Shown: positions 1-7,309 of the stretch, one piece after another
Position numbering within the stretch: position 1 is the first letter of the stretch
Layout of the letters: every line of letters starts with the position of its first letter
Source of the DNA: REEB95 sp050729835
GTDB taxonomy: Bacteria > Pseudomonadota > Alphaproteobacteria > ATCC43930 > CGMCC-115725
Reading direction: 5' to 3'
Assembly (NCBI GenBank): GCA_050729835.1
Contig: JBOHLS010000014.1
Span: 1 to 64,000, forward strand
Length of the DNA stretch: 64,000 nucleotides
The notes under the pieces: model-generated
Told to the model about the DNA's origin: nothing
The model's database searches: none
Seen by the model: the letters and a program-made list of their open reading frames with translations, nothing else
Program-made: the position numbers and the translations under genes

Positions 1-41
1 TTGTGAACATCCAGCCCGATGAACGTGATATCTTCCGCCAT
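1..41 (-). CDS. IS110-family transposase, first 13 codons only (runs off the window)
   Basis: The reverse strand from 41 reads MAEDITFIGLDVH and then leaves the window. The G-L-D-V-H string near the N terminus is the opening of the RuvC-like DEDD domain of IS110/IS1111 transposases, where the first catalytic Asp sits in GLDVHK. A Shine-Dalgarno GGAG lies at 54-51, seven bases before the ATG. The gene is divergent from pyrC, so an IS110 element inserted, or ends, just upstream of pyrC. Only 13 codons are visible, so the subgroup and intactness cannot be judged. Confidence 0.72.
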   Translation of the reverse strand, partial: MAEDITFIGLDVH

Positions 42-120
42 GACCCGTCTCCTATGCGTGAGGCTCGGCGTCGGACCATCCGACGCAACCCTCGTCAGTC
101 GCATAGTGCGAGACGGGTCA
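39..120 (-). promoter_or_regulatory. Long hairpin in the 5' leader of the IS110 transposase
   Basis: A perfect 10-bp arm pair (TGACCCGTCT at 41-50, AGACGGGTCA at 111-120) continues through TATGC/GCATA pairing and ends in a perfect 8-bp stem (GCGTCGGA at 68-75, TCCGACGC at 79-86) with a 3-base loop. Read on the reverse strand, the outer stem ends on the A of the transposase ATG and takes in part of its Shine-Dalgarno. It could block translation from read-through transcripts. It could also be part of the structured non-coding end of an IS110 element, which in some members encodes the bridge RNA. The structure is seen directly; either role is inference. Confidence 0.6.
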
Positions 121-180
121 CCTCATCACCGCAAGACGGACATAGGGTCTATACTGACGCCGCGGGCGGGGAACAAGCAC

Positions 181-1230
181 ATGGCGCGCGATAGCCTGAC
201 GCTGCGGCGTCCGGACGACTGGCATCTGCATCTGCGCGACGGCGCGATGCTCAAGGCGGTTCTGCCATTCACCGCGCGGGTTTTCGGCCGCGCCATCATC
301 ATGCCCAACCTCGTGCCGCCGGTGACCGGCGTTTCCGCCGCCGAAGCATACCGCAAACGCATCCTCAAGGCGCTGCCCGGGGGCGCCAAGTTCACGCCGC
401 TGATGACCGCGTACCTCACCGACGCGACCAAGCCGGACGAGATCGAGCGCGGCTTCAAAAACGGCGTGTGGGTTGCGGCGAAGCTCTATCCCGCCAACGC
501 GACGACGAACTCGGCGCGCGGCGTCACTGACATCGCGCGCATCGACAAGGTGCTCGAGCGCATGGCGCAGGTCGGCATGCCGCTTTTGGTGCACGGCGAA
601 GTGACCGACCCATCGGTGGACGTCTTCGACCGCGAGGCGGTGTTCATCGAGCGCGTCCTGGCGCCGCTGACCAAGCGGCTGCCCGAGCTCAAGGTGGTGC
701 TCGAGCACGCGACGACGCGCGACGCGGTCGAGTTCGTGCGCGGCGTGGGGCCGAACCTCGCCGCGACGATCACACCGCATCATCTGACCATCAGCCGCAA
801 CGCGCTGTTCCACGGCGGCTTGCGGCCGCACCTGTACTGTCTGCCGGTGGCCAAGCGCGAGGCGCATCGCCAGGCGCTGCGCCGCGCCGCGACCTCGGGC
901 GACGCCAAGTTCTTCCTCGGCACCGACAGCGCGCCGCATCCGATCGCCGACAAGGAGAAGGATTGCGGCTGCGCCGGCATCTTCTGCGCGCCGGCGGCGC
1001 TCACAATCTACGCGCGCGTCTTCGACGAGGAGAACGCGCTCGACCAGCTCGAAGCCTTCGCGTCGCTCAACGGCCCGCGCTTCTACGGCTTACCGCCGAA
1101 CGAAACGCGCGTGACGCTCAAGCGCGAGAGCTGGAAAGTGCCGGCGAAGGTGAAGGCCGGCGCCGGCGCGGTGAAGCCGTTTCTGGCGGGGGAGGAATTG
1201 GGGTGGAAGGTGACGGTCTGGAAATTATAA
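181..1230 (+). CDS. pyrC: Dihydroorotase, class II
   Basis: PyrC closes carbamoyl-aspartate to dihydroorotate in pyrimidine synthesis. The 349-residue length matches the E. coli-type homodimeric enzyme. Metal-binding His15 and His17 lie in DDWHLHLRDG. A VAAKLYPA segment near residue 104 supplies the lysine that is carboxylated. Later come VHGEVTD and EHATT histidines and a C-terminal TDSAPHP aspartate. The frame is open from 19, but ATG 181 is chosen because it begins just before the first metal motif and follows a GGGCGGGGA ribosome site. The start lies only 140 bp from the IS110 gene, so the promoter may have been affected by that insertion. Confidence 0.95.
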   Translation: MARDSLTLRRPDDWHLHLRDGAMLKAVLPFTARVFGRAIIMPNLVPPVTGVSAAEAYRKRILKALPGGAKFTPLMTAYLTDATKPDEIERGFKNGVWVAAKLYPANATTNSARGVTDIARIDKVLERMAQVGMPLLVHGEVTDPSVDVFDREAVFIERVLAPLTKRLPELKVVLEHATTRDAVEFVRGVGPNLAATITPHHLTISRNALFHGGLRPHLYCLPVAKREAHRQALRRAATSGDAKFFLGTDSAPHPIADKEKDCGCAGIFCAPAALTIYARVFDEENALDQLEAFASLNGPRFYGLPPNETRVTLKRESWKVPAKVKAGAGAVKPFLAGEELGWKVTVWKL

Positions 1231-1247
1231 CCGCTGCAAGCCGTCAT

Positions 1248-1388
1248 TCATTTCGCAATTTCCAGCAGGTCGAACAAAACGGTGTCAATATATCGATTTA
1301 TCTGTTCTACCTCGGCCTTACTACTTTGCTGAACATGTGTAGCCAGCGAGGCGTGGTTGTATACCGCGTTAAACCGGCTCCCCCGCAT
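1248..1388 (-). CDS. Small unrecognised protein (46 aa)
   Basis: This short ORF is below usual calling limits. It has a very strong ribosome site, GGAGAGGAG at 1403-1395, six bases before ATG 1388; a second ATG at 1394 sits directly against the site and would add two residues. The product starts MRGSRFNAVYN and ends with a probable amphipathic helix (VEQINRYIDTVLFDLLEIAK). Composition is more AT-rich than the flanking genes. It faces pyrC tail to tail, with its stop 18 bp beyond the pyrC stop. No family is recognised and no function is proposed. Coding status rests on the ribosome site and a plausible soluble sequence. Confidence 0.42.
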   Translation of the reverse strand: MRGSRFNAVYNHASLATHVQQSSKAEVEQINRYIDTVLFDLLEIAK

Positions 1389-1448
1389 GTCCATCTCCTC
1401 TCCGGAAACAGACTCTACTCAAAACTGGCCGAGATTTAGGGGCTCAGG

Positions 1449-1531
1449 TCATTCGAGACGGCCGCTCCGCGGCCTCCTCAGGATGACGAAAAAGCTGGAT
1501 TGCTTCGGCCGCGAGGTGGCCTCGCAATGAC
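1449..1531. repeat. Two alphaproteobacterial intergenic palindromes
   Basis: Two hairpin repeats lie in tandem. The first, about 1449-1486, runs from a CATTCGAGACGG start through a GGCCGC/GCGGCC stem to CTCAGGATGA. The second, about 1498-1531, has the GATTGCTTCGG ... CTCGCAATGAC pattern; a related copy occurs at 17221-17251. Both types are familiar as dispersed intergenic palindromes in Rhizobiales and relatives. They may act as transcript-end structures for the genes on either side. Confidence 0.6.
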
Positions 1532-1540
1532 ACTCAAAAA

Positions 1541-1611
1541 TTCACCACGGAGACATAAAGGGCACGGAGAAGGCGGATTCTCCTCCATGTTCTCCGTGTC
1601 TCCGTGGTGAA
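1541..1611. repeat. 71-bp inverted repeat of the CACCACGGAGACA type
   Basis: A perfect 15-bp inverted repeat (TTCACCACGGAGACA at 1541-1555, its complement at 1597-1611) encloses internal CACGGAGAA/TTCTCCGTG pairs. This motif is a dispersed hairpin in many bacterial genomes. It ends 11 bp from the stop of the dioxygenase-like gene and could act as its terminator, although no T-run follows. Confidence 0.65.
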
Positions 1612-1622
1612 GACGCCGGTAT

Positions 1623-2570
1623 TTACGGAATTGCGTGCTCGATGAAGGGCTGCGGCACCGGATCGCCCCATTGCGAAACGAGGCCGTCGTCGGCCGAGAT
1701 CTGGTTCGCCGGCGCACGCGCGTTGAGCACGTCGGTGTCGGTCCAGTGCTCGTGCACGCGGCCCCACGGGTCTTCCCAGTAGTCGTAGATCTGGGAGCCG
1801 AGCACGTGCCGGCCGATGCCCCAGACGTGCTTGTACTTGCCTTTCGATTTCAGGTGCTCATGGCCGAGCATGACATCGTCGATGTCGCGCACCTCGAACG
1901 ACAGGTGATTGAGCCCGGTCTTCGATCCGGCGATGCAGAAGAAGACGTGATGGTCGACGTAGTCGTCGCCGCGGTCGAGCCGGTTGAACGAGCCTATGAC
2001 GTTGGCCTTGTCGCCGGCATAGACCTCGTCGGAGCAGAGCAGGCCGAGCGTTTCACGGTACCAGCGGAGCGTCGCGCATATCTCGGTCGACATCAGCACG
2101 CCGTGGCCGATGCGCTTCACCTGCGACGGTCCGCGCGGCACGCGGCAGAGCGTTCCGGCGCGGCGCAGCTTGGCCTCGCCCCAGTTGATCACGTTCTCGC
2201 GCACCGGCAGCTTGGCGACCTTCTCGAGGCCGTGGACGAGCTCGATCTGGTAGCCGTTGGGGTCGGTGAGCCGCACGCGCTTGCCGCCGCCGGGCTCGTC
2301 GAGATTTTCGATACCCGAGGCACCGGGCGCCTTGGCCAAGCGCTTCAAATCGTCGTCGCTCGCCACGGCATAGGCGAAGCCCAGGAACTTCGACGGACCG
2401 AGCTCGGTGACGTGGATGTGGTGCATCGGATCGGTGCCGCGCATGAACAGCTTGTCCTTGGTGCGCGCGACGCGGATGAAGCCGAAATCGGTCAGGAATT
2501 CCTCGGCCTGATCGAGATCGGGCGAGCGCAGCCGTCCCCACAGGAAATCGGCGGCCTTGACGACCGGCAT
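1623..2570 (-). CDS. VOC-family ring-cleaving (extradiol-type) dioxygenase
   Basis: The 315-residue protein has two vicinal-oxygen-chelate modules, one at about residues 5-130 and one at about 145-290, like type I extradiol dioxygenases of the catechol 2,3-dioxygenase group. The three expected iron ligands are visible in the second module: His in GHGVLMS, His in GLNHLSFEVRD and Glu in VHEHWTD. ATG 2570 is preceded by GGGAGGG. It probably opens a catechol-like ring, but the substrate cannot be read from sequence. It stands alone, between repeats on its 3' side and a gene-remnant scar on its 5' side. Confidence 0.82.
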   Translation of the reverse strand: MPVVKAADFLWGRLRSPDLDQAEEFLTDFGFIRVARTKDKLFMRGTDPMHHIHVTELGPSKFLGFAYAVASDDDLKRLAKAPGASGIENLDEPGGGKRVRLTDPNGYQIELVHGLEKVAKLPVRENVINWGEAKLRRAGTLCRVPRGPSQVKRIGHGVLMSTEICATLRWYRETLGLLCSDEVYAGDKANVIGSFNRLDRGDDYVDHHVFFCIAGSKTGLNHLSFEVRDIDDVMLGHEHLKSKGKYKHVWGIGRHVLGSQIYDYWEDPWGRVHEHWTDTDVLNARAPANQISADDGLVSQWGDPVPQPFIEHAIP

Positions 2571-2636
2571 GGCGACCCTCCCCAGATCCGTTTTGCCGAC
2601 CAGCCTAGCGCAGACCGGCGGGGACGGAAACGCCTA

Positions 2637-2903
2637 CTAGGTGGGCAAGCTCGCGCTCAACGCGCCAAACGCCGGCTCAACGCTCCCGGCTGCGACGGAA
2701 TTTGGCATCTCGGCCGCCGGCGCCGCCGGCCGGTCGAGGAGGAAAATGCTGCCGCCGGGCCGGGTTGGGCACATAGCCGACGCGCGCGCCGATCCGTTCC
2801 GCATGGACGCGCACGATATAAAGGCCGAGGCCGGTGTTCGGCTCGGCGCCGGTCGGCTGCGCCGTCAGCCGTGCAAATTTCTTAAACAGAAACTTCACGT
2901 GGG
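2637..2903 (-). pseudogene. C-terminal remnant of a sensor histidine kinase
   Basis: Reverse translation from about 2903 gives LFKKFARLTAQ followed by TGLGLYIVR, the F-box and G2-box of a HATPase_c domain. A single extra base near 2750 then shifts the frame. The next frame reads GGSIFLLDRPAAPAAEMPNS and runs to a stop at 2639-2637, a typical kinase tail. All upstream parts of the kinase (sensor, dimerisation box, N and G1 boxes) are missing, because the sequence beyond 2903 belongs to another gene. This is a truncated and frameshifted fossil. Confidence 0.7.
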
Positions 2904-3430
2904 AAAAGCGGATTCCCGCCGGCAAGCAATGCTTCGTCCATTACGCCATCGGCGCCGAGCCCGTTATCGCCGCCGCCTTCGACCGCCTCAAGCAAAGCGG
3001 CGGCTTCGTCCTGCTTGGCGTCTACCATGTCGAGCCGCAATCGTCCGCCTATCCCTGCGGGTTTCCACGGGGCACGACGCCGAGCCATTGGAATCTCGGC
3101 GTGATCTATCCCATCACCGCCGATTCGATCTATTGGTTCAACTTCTTTCCCGAACAGCCGTTCCTGTTCGAGAAGACCTTCGCCATCTGGGCGGTGTTTC
3201 AGATCTCGCAGCTCAAGGAACGCGGCGAGTGCAACCAGCTCGTCGCGTCGGAGGGCAAGGACCGGCTCGTAACGCAAGGTATCGATCACTTCGTGCAGAT
3301 CAATCTCAATCGCTTCACCAACCTGACCGGCTATTTTCAGTCGGCGCACAAAGCCGGCAAGCATATCTTCACCGTCTACAGCGACTACAAGTGGCTGGGC
3401 ATGCTGATGCGGCAAATCAAGGCCGCGTAG
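2834..3430 (+). CDS. Unrecognised protein, probably 5'-truncated
   Basis: The frame from about 2900 to 3430 looks like a real soluble protein: aromatic-rich stretches such as SIYWFNFFPEQPFLFEK and a C-terminal VYSDYKWLGMLMRQIKAA. The open frame can be extended back to GTG 2834, but codons 2834-2899 are antisense to the kinase remnant and no good start or ribosome site exists between 2900 and 2960. The natural N terminus was therefore probably lost at a junction near 2900. I recognise no family. It is followed within 16 bp by the convergent asparagine synthase gene. Confidence 0.45.
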   Translation: MFGSAPVGCAVSRANFLNRNFTWEKRIPAGKQCFVHYAIGAEPVIAAAFDRLKQSGGFVLLGVYHVEPQSSAYPCGFPRGTTPSHWNLGVIYPITADSIYWFNFFPEQPFLFEKTFAIWAVFQISQLKERGECNQLVASEGKDRLVTQGIDHFVQINLNRFTNLTGYFQSAHKAGKHIFTVYSDYKWLGMLMRQIKAA

Positions 3431-3445
3431 GAACGTCGACGCCGA

Positions 3446-5230
3446 TCAGGCCCGCGCGCCGAGCACCGTAAAGACGTCGCCGCCATTGACACGGCGCTCG
3501 ATGTGCTGGCGGTGCCAGAGCGCGTAAAACAGCAGCGTCCAGGCGGCGAAGCCTTCGCGCCTCTTGTCCGCCTCGCGGAACAGCGTCGCGACCGCGCCGG
3601 GCACGCAGAGCTCGGCGACGCCCGGCTGCGCCGCGACCAGGGGCCCGAGCTGCGCGCCGCGGCGCGCGATCCATTCGCCGACCGGCACGGTGAAGCCGCG
3701 CTTCCGCGCCATCGCCTGCGCCGCCGGCACCTTGTTTTCGACCCAGCGGCGCAGCAGCCACTTGCCCAGCCGTTTGCGTACCTTGAGGTCGTCCGGCAAA
3801 CGGAACGCGACCTGCGCTACGGCGGCGTCGAGGAACGGTGTGCGGCCTTCGACGCCGTGCGCCATCAAACAGCGATCGAGTTTGGTCAAGAGGTCATAGG
3901 GCAGCCAGTCGGCGCAATCGGTCGCCTGCGCCACCTGGAGTCGCGAGCGACCGGGCGTCGACGTCGCCAGCTCGGCCGCCTGGACGCCGTCGCGCCAGCC
4001 CGCGAGGTCGGCGCGCAGCAGGCCGAGGCCGTCGAGATTGCCGCGGCCGCGCAGCAGCTTACCGCCGAGCCACCACGGCCGCGCCATCGAGCGGTAGCGA
4101 CCGTAGCCGGCGAACAGCTCGTCGCCGCCCTCGCCCGAGAGGATCACCTTGATGCCGGCGGCGCGCGCCGTCTCGGCCAGCTTGTAGGTCGGCAGCACGG
4201 CGTAATCGGCGGCAGGATCGTCGAGCGCGCGCGCCACCGCTGGCAACGACTGCCAGAAATCGCCCTCGCGGAACTCGACCTCGACGTGCTCGGCGCCGAG
4301 CACGCGGGCGACGGCGCGCGCCGCGTCGCGCTCGTCCGCGGCGCCGGTATGCGAGAAACCGATGGTGAAGGCCTGCACCGGACGCTCGTTGAGCCGCGCC
4401 ATCATCGCCAGCACCGCGCTCGAATCGATGCCGCCCGACAGGAACATACCGTAAGGCACGTCGGCGCGCTGGTGGATCAGCACGCTATCGGCAAAAGCAC
4501 GATCGAAATCGGCGAGCGCGCCGGCTTCGTCCTGCGCGCGCGCGCCGCCCTCGGGCAGTGCCTCGATGCGGCGGCGCTCGACGATGCGGCCGCGCGCCAC
4601 CACCACGGTCTCGCCCGGCAGCACGCGATGCACGCCGTGGAAGATGGTCTCGCGGCCAGTGGTGAACTGGAGCTGCAGCAGCTCGTTGCGCGCCGCCGGA
4701 TTGAGCAGCGGTGCGCCGTCGCGCATCGGCGCGAAGCCGCCGCGGATGAGCGCTTGCGGCTCGGAGGCGAAGGCGAGGCCGAGCGGCGTCTCGACGTAAT
4801 AGAGCGGCTTGATGCCGAAGGGGTCGCGCGCCAGCAGCAGCCGCCCGGCGCCGGGATCATGCAGCGCGATCGCGTACATGCCGCGCAGGTGGTGGGTGAA
4901 GTCCATGCCATGGCGGCGATAGAGATGGAGCGGCAGCTCGCAGTCCGACGCCGTGGCGAAGACGCCCGCCGGCAGGTCCTGCTTCAATTCGATGTAGTTG
5001 TAGATCTCGCCGTTGGCGACCAGCGCCGCGCCCGACGGCTCGTAGAGCGGCTGGTCGCCGGTGGCGAGATCGATGATGGCGAGGCGCGTCTGCACCATGC
5101 CGACGTCGCCGGCGCGATAGTGGCCGAAGCCATCCGGACCGCGATGCTGGAGCGCGGCTTCCATCGCCGCCAGGCCACCGGCCAGTGGGGCCTCGCCCGA
5201 GAGCGTCATAAACCCGGCGATGCCGCACAT
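3446..5230 (-). CDS. asnB: Asparagine synthase (glutamine-hydrolysing), surface-polysaccharide type
   Basis: The 594-residue protein begins MCGIAGF, with Cys2 as the glutaminase nucleophile. An N-terminal glutamine amidotransferase domain (about 1-200) has NGEIYNY and RDPFGIKPLYY. An ATP-pyrophosphatase domain follows, with SGGIDSS at 265-271 and SGEGGDELFAGYGRY. The long upstream open frame is rejected because the chain must start at Cys2. Its ATG overlaps the stop of the glycosyltransferase upstream (TGATG). In this company it more likely amidates a sugar or glycan carboxylate than serves free asparagine supply, but that is inference. Confidence 0.88.
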   Translation of the reverse strand: MCGIAGFMTLSGEAPLAGGLAAMEAALQHRGPDGFGHYRAGDVGMVQTRLAIIDLATGDQPLYEPSGAALVANGEIYNYIELKQDLPAGVFATASDCELPLHLYRRHGMDFTHHLRGMYAIALHDPGAGRLLLARDPFGIKPLYYVETPLGLAFASEPQALIRGGFAPMRDGAPLLNPAARNELLQLQFTTGRETIFHGVHRVLPGETVVVARGRIVERRRIEALPEGGARAQDEAGALADFDRAFADSVLIHQRADVPYGMFLSGGIDSSAVLAMMARLNERPVQAFTIGFSHTGAADERDAARAVARVLGAEHVEVEFREGDFWQSLPAVARALDDPAADYAVLPTYKLAETARAAGIKVILSGEGGDELFAGYGRYRSMARPWWLGGKLLRGRGNLDGLGLLRADLAGWRDGVQAAELATSTPGRSRLQVAQATDCADWLPYDLLTKLDRCLMAHGVEGRTPFLDAAVAQVAFRLPDDLKVRKRLGKWLLRRWVENKVPAAQAMARKRGFTVPVGEWIARRGAQLGPLVAAQPGVAELCVPGAVATLFREADKRREGFAAWTLLFYALWHRQHIERRVNGGDVFTVLGARA

Positions 5231-6246
5231 CAGGCGGCGACTTTCGCGAACAACGCTTGGTAGGCGGCGACCACACGCGTCTCGGAAAACTCCGCGGCAT
5301 AGCGCACGTGGCCGGCGGCGGCGAGCCGGCGGCGTAGGTCGCGATCGTCGGCGACGCGTTCGAGCGTCAGTGCCAAAGTCTCGACGTTCCCGACCGGCAC
5401 CAGCAGCCCAGTCTGGCCGGCGGCGATCAGCTCCGTCGGACCGGCGGTCTCGGTGGCGATCACCGGCCGCTCGGCCGCCCAGGCCTCGACGATGGTGTTG
5501 CCGAGCGGCTCGCTGCGCGACGGCACGACCAGGAAGTCGGCTGCAGCAAGCAAGGCCGGCGCGTCGTCGCGCCAGCCGAGGAAGCGCACGCGGTCGCCGA
5601 GGCCGAGCTTGCGCGCCTGGCGCTCGAGCGCGCCGCGCTCCGGCCCTTCGCCAGCGAGCCACAAGTGAATCCCGTCGGCGCGCGCCAGCGCCGCGAGCAG
5701 CACGTCGAAGCCCTTGTTGCGATGCAGCCGGCCGAGCGCCAACGCCAGCGGCGCGTCGGACCGTTTCTCGGCGAGCCGCGCCGCCGCCGCGACGGTCGGA
5801 AAGTTCGGCAGGTAATGCACGCGCGTCGCACTCCAGCCCTGCGCCGTCAGATAGGCCACGATGCCGCGCGTGTTGGCGATCAGGTGGTCGCAGCGGCGAT
5901 AATATTTCAAATCGTAATACCCTCCGAGACGGGCAACATGCACGAAATCGCCGCGTGGGCAAAGCGACGTTGCCCGGTTCATCCAGCTCAGCACGACGCG
6001 CGGCCGGTAGTCGCTGATCAGTGACCTCAACCCGCCGCTCGTGGCGAAATCAAACAACCCGCCGCGGAACGGCAGCGCGACCGACGCGATCCCCGCTGCT
6101 TTCAACGCTTCGATACGCGCCAGATAGGGTCGCAAAGCGACGCGCTGCTCCTGCCCGGCGCGCTGCAAGGCGACGGCGAGCCGGGTGAAGAACGCCTCGG
6201 CGCCGCCGTGCTCGGCGCCGGCCATGAGCTGGACGAGGCGCGTCAC
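5230..6246 (-). CDS. Glycosyltransferase family 4
   Basis: The 338-residue protein has a GT-B fold. It starts at GTG 6246, whose bases overlap the stop of the GT9 gene (GTGA). Near the N terminus is AGAEHGGAEAFFTRL; a C-terminal GT4 domain carries LGRLHRNKGFDVLL and the E-x7-E motif in SEPLGNTIVEAW. Such enzymes transfer a sugar from a nucleotide donor to lipopolysaccharide core or O-antigen acceptors. The middle place in a GT9-GT4-AsnB operon supports a role in cell-surface glycan assembly at the cytoplasmic face of the inner membrane. The acceptor and donor are not known. Confidence 0.87.
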   Translation of the reverse strand: MTRLVQLMAGAEHGGAEAFFTRLAVALQRAGQEQRVALRPYLARIEALKAAGIASVALPFRGGLFDFATSGGLRSLISDYRPRVVLSWMNRATSLCPRGDFVHVARLGGYYDLKYYRRCDHLIANTRGIVAYLTAQGWSATRVHYLPNFPTVAAAARLAEKRSDAPLALALGRLHRNKGFDVLLAALARADGIHLWLAGEGPERGALERQARKLGLGDRVRFLGWRDDAPALLAAADFLVVPSRSEPLGNTIVEAWAAERPVIATETAGPTELIAAGQTGLLVPVGNVETLALTLERVADDRDLRRRLAAAGHVRYAAEFSETRVVAAYQALFAKVAA

Positions 6247-7202
6247 GCCGCGACGCCGGCGACGCGGTGCAGCAGGCCGCGCGCGCCCTCTTCCGCCATG
6301 TCGACCGACAGCGAATCCAGCATGCTGCCGGTGGTGAAGCGGTTCCATCCCGGCGGGAAGAGCTGGGCATAAGGTATCGCGGTCTGGACGAACGCGGCGC
6401 GCGGCCCCCACGGGGCATATTCCTTGACGTTGCTCGGCCCGAACAGGCCGAGCGTCGGCGCGCCGCCGGCGGCGGCGAGATGCATCAGGCCGGTGTCGTT
6501 GCCGACGAACAGCGCGGCGTTGCGCAGGATCGCGGCGGCGGTCAGCAGGTCGAGCTTGCCGACGAGATCGACGACGCGGTCGCGCGGCAGCGCCGCCAGC
6601 AGCGGCGCGGCTTGCTTGCGCTCGTGCGCCGCCGCCATCACCGCGACGCGCGCGCCGGCCAGCTTCCCGTTGGGAGCGATCAGCCGCTGGGCGAGCTCGG
6701 CGAAGCGTTCTGCGCGCCATTCTTTGCCCTGCCAGTTTGCCGCCGGACCGACCGCGAGCACCGGCGGGCCCGCCGGCACCAGCCGGTCTGCCGCGGCGAC
6801 GTGCCGCGCGCCGAGCCACAGCGCCGGCGCCGGCGGCAGCTTGAGATCGAACAGCCGCGCGAGCTGATGCACGCGGTGCTCCTCGGCGCTGCCCTTGGCC
6901 ATGACACGGCGCGCGCGCGCCCACAACAAATAGGTCAGCGCCGAGCCGCGCAGATCGACCGCCAGATCCCAATGCGTGCCGACGACCTGGGCATAGAGCG
7001 CCGGCCAGTGCAGCTTGCCCGCCTTCTTCTCGACCGCAATGACGCGCACCAGCCCCGGCACCTCGGCGAACAGCGGCGCCGCCAGCGGCCCGGCGGCGAT
7101 CGTGAGCTGGGCGCCGGGATATCGCTCGATCAGATAGCGCAACAGCCCGGTCGACAGGACGGCGTCGCCGATTCGCGTCGCCGTGACGAACAGGATCTTC
7201 AT
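6243..7202 (-). CDS. Glycosyltransferase family 9 (heptosyltransferase-like)
   Basis: The 319-residue protein starts MKILFVTATRIGDAVLSTG and carries the GNDTGLMHLAAAGG signature of the ADP-heptose:LPS heptosyltransferase family, plus LGLFGPS and a late PPGW segment. The family adds heptose or related sugars to the lipopolysaccharide core. It is the first gene of a tightly coupled operon (stop overlapping the next start) and diverges from ygfZ across 107 bp, which should hold both promoters. The exact sugar cannot be assigned. Confidence 0.87.
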   Translation of the reverse strand: MKILFVTATRIGDAVLSTGLLRYLIERYPGAQLTIAAGPLAAPLFAEVPGLVRVIAVEKKAGKLHWPALYAQVVGTHWDLAVDLRGSALTYLLWARARRVMAKGSAEEHRVHQLARLFDLKLPPAPALWLGARHVAAADRLVPAGPPVLAVGPAANWQGKEWRAERFAELAQRLIAPNGKLAGARVAVMAAAHERKQAAPLLAALPRDRVVDLVGKLDLLTAAAILRNAALFVGNDTGLMHLAAAGGAPTLGLFGPSNVKEYAPWGPRAAFVQTAIPYAQLFPPGWNRFTTGSMLDSLSVDMAEEGARGLLHRVAGVAA

Positions 7203-7309
7203 GCCGGAAGCGCGCTCGCGGGCGGTGGATTCGCCGGTTTATAGGCCGGGCCCCGCCGCTTGCCAAGCCTCGGCCCGTCGCCTACCTGTAGTGGGTCGAG
7301 GAGTGCACG

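Noticed and set aside
150..155. TATACT as a -10 box for pyrC
   Set aside because: No -35 at a suitable distance; position relative to the IS110 end is uncertain.
118..939. 273-aa reverse frame opposite pyrC
   Set aside because: Arg/His/Ala-rich shadow frame of a clear pyrC; no recognisable motif.
2882..3415. 177-aa reverse frame opposite the unknown truncated gene
   Set aside because: The forward frame has the better aromatic and hydrophobic pattern; the reverse one looks like a shadow, although neither strand has a recognised family.
3503..5263. 586-aa forward frame opposite the asparagine synthase gene
   Set aside because: Antisense shadow; the reverse strand carries an intact amidotransferase with catalytic motifs.
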